Part shown: piece by piece, positions 58,442-64,000 of the stretch
Layout of the letters: every line of letters begins with the position of its first letter
Position numbering within the stretch: the stretch's first letter is position 1
Origin: Istiophorus platypterus
Lineage: Eukaryota > Chordata > Actinopteri > Istiophoriformes > Istiophoridae
DNA length: 64,000 nt
NCBI GenBank assembly: GCA_016859345.1
Contig: CM029123.1
Location: 531,501-595,500, forward strand
Reading direction: 5' to 3'
The notes under the pieces: model-generated
Database searches by the model: none
The model's input: only the letters and a program-made list of their open reading frames with translations
Told to the model about the DNA's origin: nothing
Made by a program: the position numbers and the translations under genes

Positions 58442-61400
58442 ATTTTTTGTGTGAGCCTTAGAGCCACCCTGCTGTAGTTGGTATGTTTGTAACTAATTCT
58501 GTCTCCTGTGTTTGGACAGCAGAAGTATGCCCACTTCAGGAAAAATAGATATGAAAGTAATATTTTATTACAAAACTCACTTTAAAATGTTAAATAACCT
58601 ATATTTTCTGGCCATTATGTTGATAGCTTCAGCTGCACACTTTCCTCTGAATTGTCTGTTGTCACCCGACTCCAAGATGGATTGAGTGCAGTCCTGAGGT
58701 GTGAAAAGATCTGCTCACTCATGTAGTTAGGTCAGATTGTGGAGATTAAAGTAAATGGCACTTTTTTTAAACATTCAATGGTAATGTACGGTGGGTTTTT
58801 TGAGCTTTTTAGGTGAAAACAATACTATGAGAGCCAACGAGAATACTAAAGTTGTTTGCCAGACAGCTAAAAAATGAACTGAAACACACTTTAAAGCTCT
58901 GTAAAGGCAAGGGGACCTGGGTCATCACTAAAAGAAAACCCTTTCACATTGCCACATTATTTTCATATATAACACATGTAACACCCAGTTCTGTTAAATA
59001 TCCCATTTGAAATAACTTTAAGGTTGGTAAAAGTTATCGACCACCCTTCCATGGTTCCGCAGTATATATATATATATATATATATACATATATAAATAAA
59101 GACAGATGTAGACATGCAGATTATGTACTGTATGTGCTGGGCTAACATTACAAAGATTTGTGCTTGTTTAGGAAAGGTTTTGTATTTTTTTCTAAGTAAC
59201 TGCTTTGAATCTCATCTATATCTGTGGGTTGCATACAGTAGGTGTCAACCAGAATTAACCAAGCAAAGTGATAAAACCTCTTCAGTGGTTTGCAGACTGC
59301 AAATCCTGTTGCAGCCATGCTAATTAGAACTGCATGTGGTCTAACATACCACATAGGTACACACAAATTCTGAAAAAAAAAATTTTCACTGGAATACCAA
59401 AATGTACATGTTGACAGACACACACACACACATAAAGCTCTCCACCCTTAATCGAAATCATATTACTAGAGTGTGAACACATGCTTTGAAGCCAGCAGCC
59501 CTGAGTGCCTTCAGCAACCAACCACAAGCTCACCACCATTCAAAGTTAGAAACACAGGTTTTAAACAAGCTCCGGAGCGTCAAATCTTCATCTGAAATTA
59601 TCCCCAGTGACTTCCACATCACAGTTGGCAACAAATTCTGGTCAGTTGACAGGAAGTTATCTTTCCTCTTCCTTCCTAGTATATGAGATGCTCTCCTGCA
59701 TGTATAATAGGAGTGAAAGTTGAAAATGACTTAATTCTTTATTTGCTTCAAAAAAATATATTTTCAGTGTTCTTTGCTGTGGTGACCTAACATGTATGTC
59801 AAACATTAGTGACATACCGTGAAATTCTTTCGATGTGTTTTCATTTCATGTACCTTGCATTTATTTATTATTTCATCCATGTAGGTATGAGAGATTATTT
59901 TTGCTACTCAGTTCTTCTTTTATTCAAAACATAATGTCATGTGTCAGAAGACTTTCCCTAAACCAAGCAGACATCACCTCTCAAAAGAAAATTTGAGAGA
60001 CTTCATAATTTGTGAATAAGCTGTCTAAACTGTCCAAAGCTGCCTAAACAACTCATGCAAGAACATTCATATTCTTATCCTAAACTTCTCTTACCTTTTT
60101 CTGTGAGCTCTGTCCATAGTATTTCAGTCAGATACACCAGACTCTCTTATCTGCCTTAACTGCACAAATTTGTTGTGAATCAGTAACTTCAGCCTGATGA
60201 CCACCTGCTCATTTTATTGTTTGCATAATCAACAAGTTTGTTAGGAAAGTTGCATTCACGAAAATGTTACAAAATACTAAAAAGAATTTTACACTGTACA
60301 GCATCAATCAAGCCCTGCTATGGTGAATCAGCAAAAAATTTCAGTAGTGTCAGTATAGAGGTATTAGAGGACTATCAATTGGAATCTATAGAGAGTACAA
60401 CTGTCCGAGCAGAGCTGTACTGTGACAGAAATAAAGAGTAGTATAAATGGTTTAACATGAAGTTAAATGCTGAATAACATCTCCAAAGAGTACCCTGACT
60501 AATTTGAGAGGCGGTCATGTGAAAGTGACACTGATATTAGATGGGTTAAATTATAGTCAATAGTATGTGAAGTTACACTGTCATTTGCAACAAAGGATCA
60601 TACTTCACAGGTAGATGCAAAAACACCTTAAGGCAGCAGTGGGAACAGGAGAATTTCCAAAAACTACTCTAACATATGATGTAAATTGCTGTGCCAAAAT
60701 AAGCCAATAAACATAAAATCATAAAAGCTAAGAAATAAAAAATGCTCCCATTATATTAGCAAACCATGGTGATGGTGATTTGGTGAGTAGAATAATTATT
60801 TTTCATTAAAGTTTTGTTATAATATATATTTATTTCAGTTACGCTCTTTGTCACATTTAAACTGTACTGTAAATTAATTCATATTAAAGGTTTTATGTGT
60901 AAAATTCAGAAAACCCTTATTCTTACTGATGATAGTGGCTGTGAACTGCAGCCAGCATTCTGTTCTTCACACTCGCCTTGAAAAAACTGACACAACAAAC
61001 ATGAGACTGAACGTGACTTACCGGCATCATGTCGATAGATGAAGTAACGTATTTTACACTGTTATAATAGTTTGTCTGTAAACTATATTTGCAACTCCAA
61101 ATGTGGAGACCATTTGAGACTATAGTTTTTTGAAGTCGGATTTTTGCCACACATACATGCAGTAACTAGCACATATTGTGCCATCTAGCACATCGGCTTG
61201 TCATTTTGAATCTATAACGGTATATATATAATACATTAGCATTAGCTAGCTAGCCAACTTTATCAATAGCAGTTTTTCTAGCTTTCACCAAAAGGCTCAA
61301 CAATGTCAATAGCTGAATTTGTTGAATGATAAGGCTAATAGGTACTGAACTAGATGGAATATAATAAATAAGATTAGTTGCTACACTTCATTATTGATGT

Positions 61401-61577
61401 GATAATTTCCATCACAACTTTAAGTTGCGTTAATATTTAAGCATATTAGAAAAGACCTTATATTGTCAAGTCGCAATACTATACCGAATGGAACTCACAG
61501 TGGACACATTGGCAATAAAAAAGTGATAAATAAAAGAAAATTGCTTTGAATTCTCACATATAGTACCTTTAAGGAAT
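58442..61577. other. Unassigned intergenic sequence
   Basis: Contains a short (TA)n at 59065-59085 and a short CA run at 59420-59432. No gene or element recognised; the frames at 59148-59686 and 60238-60441 have no known domain. Confidence 0.45.
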
Positions 61578-61640
61578 TACACCGATCAGCCACAACATTA
61601 AAATCGGTAACTGGATTCAATGTTGTTAATCAGTATATAA
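61578..61640. repeat. Tc1-type terminal repeat mini-element
   Basis: 'tacaccgatcagccacaaca' opens a 62-bp unit that closes with a degraded mirror 'aatgttgttaatcagtatat'. It matches the 57.6 kb unit in reverse over about 45 bp with some changes. It looks like two ends joined with no interior. Confidence 0.6.
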
Positions 61641-62244
61641 TATTGGTTCAAATTAGTGCTTTATTTCCTCGGAAGACAAGTCAGGATCACATGTGAATTT
61701 TATTTGTGTTTAAGAAAAACTACCAGAAAATTGATGAATGCCAAAAAATCTCTTAAATGGCTTGAATGACCTGTATAATTATATTCAATTTAATTCATTT
61801 TTTATTTATATAGCGCCATATCCTAAGAGAGGTTCTTTTTCATATAGACTGCACCCTTTAATCCTATATATGAAATAACTATATTGGTACAAGCGGTTCT
61901 TGCATGGGGACCATTGTGTTGTTTTTGTGGTAAAAAGTAAATCTATCACTGTATGCTCATGTGAAATATTTTTAGTACTAAGAAGGTTCAAGAAAGTTTT
62001 TGACCCAATGGGCATATGTTGAACAGAAATGTGTGTGTGAGTGTGTGCATGCATTTATGGCTTTTAAAATTTGTTTATATGGGGAAAGAGCACACCTTGT
62101 GAGTGAACTGTGTATGTGTGTGGCCTTTAAAACAGTTTAACACAGGAAAAAAAGAACACACCAATGATCCCAGTTAGACAAAGGTTACAACACCGTCATT
62201 CTGCATTTTCCTTTGTGGAAACTTTTACCCCATTAACAATACAC
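61641..62244. other. Unassigned sequence with LINE-tail-like phrase
   Basis: At 61785-61830 'ttatttatatagcgccatat' resembles the common end of fish L2-type repeats. The remainder is unrecognised. Confidence 0.4.
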
Positions 62245-62600
62245 AAACACACAAGAGCACTCATACAATGGCAAAATTTGGTTATGGTGTCCATTGGAGA
62301 GGAGTGGTCCAAGGAGGCCTGGGAGCACTGCTCTTCAAAAAAAAAAAAAAAACTCACCACTGCACCTTGACACTCCACAACACTACTGGGAAAATGTTTC
62401 GCAGGCTAATGAAACTAAGACTGGTGTCTTTGGGAAAGGCACACAGCACTACATCTGGTGTAAAAAGTGCATAGCATTCTAAAATGAAAACATCATCCCA
62501 TCAGTTTAGTACACTGGAGGGTTCATCATGATTTGGAGTTTCGCTGCCTCTGGGCCTGAACAGCTTACCATCATCCAGGGAAAATGAATTCTCATGTTTA
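62245..62600 (+). pseudogene. Tc1-like transposase relic, catalytic Asp changed
   Basis: Middle of a Tc1/mariner transposase of a family other than that at 20.6 kb. 'aatttggttatggtgtccat' begins the piece. An open frame (62294-62482) gives 'LDTPQHYWENVSQANETKTG' and 'VFGKGTQHYIWCKK'. In the family this reads Y-W-E-N-V-L-W-T-D-E-T-K, and the Asp is the first DDE catalytic residue; here it is Asn. Further along, 'tcatcatgatttggagtttc' and 'cctctgggcctgaacagctt' correspond to G-G-S-x-M-x-W-G-x-F and A-S-G-P-G. A run of about 16 A at 62338-62353 disturbs the frame. The relic ends where an L2 fragment begins near 62605. Confidence 0.75.
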
Positions 62601-62604
62601 TCAA

Positions 62605-62840
62605 GGTGTCAGCATTCTAGATCAGGTGGAGTCTTTAGAGACTTGTTGGGACTGCCTTATAATTAGGAAATGCAATAACCTAGCCTAGAAGTAACAAAAG
62701 CATGCAGTAGTTTTTTGTATGTGTTTGAGACAGGATGTCTCTGATTTTTGCAATGTTACGTAGGTGAACATAGACAGTCCTTTACATTTGCTAGATGTGG
62801 GAGTTAAAGGAAATATCCTGATCAATAGGCGGTGGGTCAA
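62605..62840 (-). mobile_element. L2 LINE reverse-transcriptase fragment
   Basis: 'agatcaggtggagtctttag' and 'agacttgttgggactgcctt' match, with changes, 1855-1900 of the first L2 relic in the same orientation. The similarity continues to about 62830 ('gatcaataggcgg' against 'gacagatcatgaa' in copy 1). It corresponds to the region just after the YADD box, so it is a short internal fragment. Confidence 0.75.
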
Positions 62841-64000
62841 GGCTGTGGTTCTACTGTAGCTTTAAAAATTAATGATCTCTATTAAGGGAGGATCCAGATT
62901 TCGAAACTTATGAAGATTATTTATTTTTAATCAGATTCTTTTCTTGCCACGTGAAATTCTTGCACACATTTACTAAATCATATTCTAAAAATAGTTAAAT
63001 TTGCAGCCAAATCCTGTGGCATACCATATACTATATAGTGTGTATATATGTATGTATATGCAAACTGTATATGTCACAGTTTGCACATTGGCACAGGTTT
63101 TTACATGGCATCTCATGCAGTTTGAATGTGCATCCACCCAAAATACAAGTTTTTTTTGTTTTTTTTCAAAAGAGCAATCTACAAGCTCCAGTATTCCCTC
63201 TGAAGCTGGCAGAGGGGACATCCAGTCCACTCAATAGAAAACTCCTGCCATCTTCCAGCCATGATTTATGGGAGGAGGAATGTCTGGCCAACACTCAAGG
63301 CTCTTTCTGTGAACTGCAGCCTGATAATTTGCCTGCTGGATATTCTTACGCAAGGAGTCTTTGTTTGGAGGGAGGTCTCTCTCAGATTACTTTGACATCC
63401 TGGCAGTCCTTCTAATCATATAGATCAAATATGTTCAGTTCTACTGGCTCACAGGGCTCTGTTGATGGGGAGAAACTAGTTCCTAGTTCTCTACACAGAG
63501 CTATGCAATCAGATTTCGATGTAAGTTTTTGTATGCTTCTGTTTTCCAAACCCTCAATGAGGTGGGGGCTCAAAAATGTTGTGCTTCTCTTCTTCTCTGT
63601 AGTGTACACGTCAGCTAAATGTGCACATGCCTCTCTCCTGTGACAGAGTCAGGTGGCTGAGAATTTAGCGATGTGATTTATCAAACAGATCACCTTTTTG
63701 ATTCTTGTATGTGTGTGAAGTATCATTGTGACTTGCTCAAAATTAAATTCTTTTTTCCTCTAAAGATTTGAAGTTGAAGTTCAAGATATACATTAACAAT
63801 CCTATTCAGTGCATGTTTGATACCAACCTTTTACAGTCTGCCTTTCCTTCAAACTGCCTTTCCTTTTCTCTTCTGGGCTCATTTTATCTTTTTGATTTGG
63901 TAAAATAGCCATAGTAGTAGTGTGATAGCTGGTATAGCAGCAGGTTTCTGGGTTTCTACTTTGAATCTTTACAGTGCCTCTTCAGCCACAAGACTGAAAA
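62841..64000. other. Unassigned sequence to the window end
   Basis: No recognised gene. The plus frames at 63001-63415 and 63431-63643 have no domain that I know. A moderately GC-richer stretch at 63180-63420 could hold an exon or a non-coding element, but no splice-bounded coding pattern is convincing. Confidence 0.4.

Overview
The window looks like a teleost fish nuclear genome. It is AT-rich by eye, dense in (CA/GT)n and other microsatellites, and littered with decayed transposable elements of types typical of ray-finned fish: RTE, L2 and R4/Rex6-like LINEs, several Tc1/mariner relics, a hAT relic, a piggyBac relic and tRNA-headed SINE fragments. I found no rRNA, tRNA gene, CRISPR array, operon or convincing host protein-coding exon. 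It reads as a gene desert or the interior of very large introns. All family names come from recognising protein and DNA motifs by eye; no database search was run.

Layout. 0.9-3.9 kb: a minus-strand L2-type LINE relic (esterase, endonuclease, reverse transcriptase, 3' UTR) with an LTR-like insert in it. 9.2-9.5 kb: Tc1 tail. 10.1-11.4 kb: two SINE-like fragments. 14.3-16.5 kb: a degenerate minisatellite, four long microsatellites within 600 bp and a minus-strand SINE. 18.5 kb: a short ORF for a Tc1 transposase DNA-binding head. 20.6-21.6 kb: a Tc1 relic that keeps parts of its DDE region. 24.5-25.2 kb: two GT arrays. 26.0-26.8 kb: R4/Rex6-like LINE tail. 27.1-27.8 kb: piggyBac relic. 27.9-28.3 and 40.6-40.9 kb: two inverted copies of one dispersed repeat carrying a 33-bp minisatellite. 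28.7 kb: a CCAAT/TATA promoter-like cluster with no gene attached. 33.6-35.3 kb: two fragments of the same Tc1 family seen at 20.6 kb. 36.3-37.7 kb: a second, unrelated LINE reverse-transcriptase relic. 42.9-43.5 kb: SINE head, LTR-like tail, GT array and a perfect 32-bp palindrome. 48.2-49.0 kb: hAT (DUF4371/ZMYM1-like) relic. 52.3-52.7 kb: another L2-like relic. 53.0-57.5 kb: the youngest and best preserved region, an RTE-clade LINE (A, minus strand) interrupted near its 5' end by a 5'-truncated second copy (B, plus strand) flanked by a perfect 19-bp target-site duplication. 57.6 and 61.6 kb: tiny Tc1 terminal-repeat palindromes. 62.2-62.8 kb: Tc1 transposase relic abutting an L2 fragment.

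The genes do not form a host pathway. What the window records is layered transposition. The RTE pair is recent, since A and B differ at nine amino acids and one 2-bp deletion by my count over about 415 shared codons. The other elements are frameshifted and partly deleted. Both RTE copies look inactive: A has an in-frame amber codon, a substituted endonuclease catalytic residue and the B insertion; B lacks its 5' half and is frameshifted.
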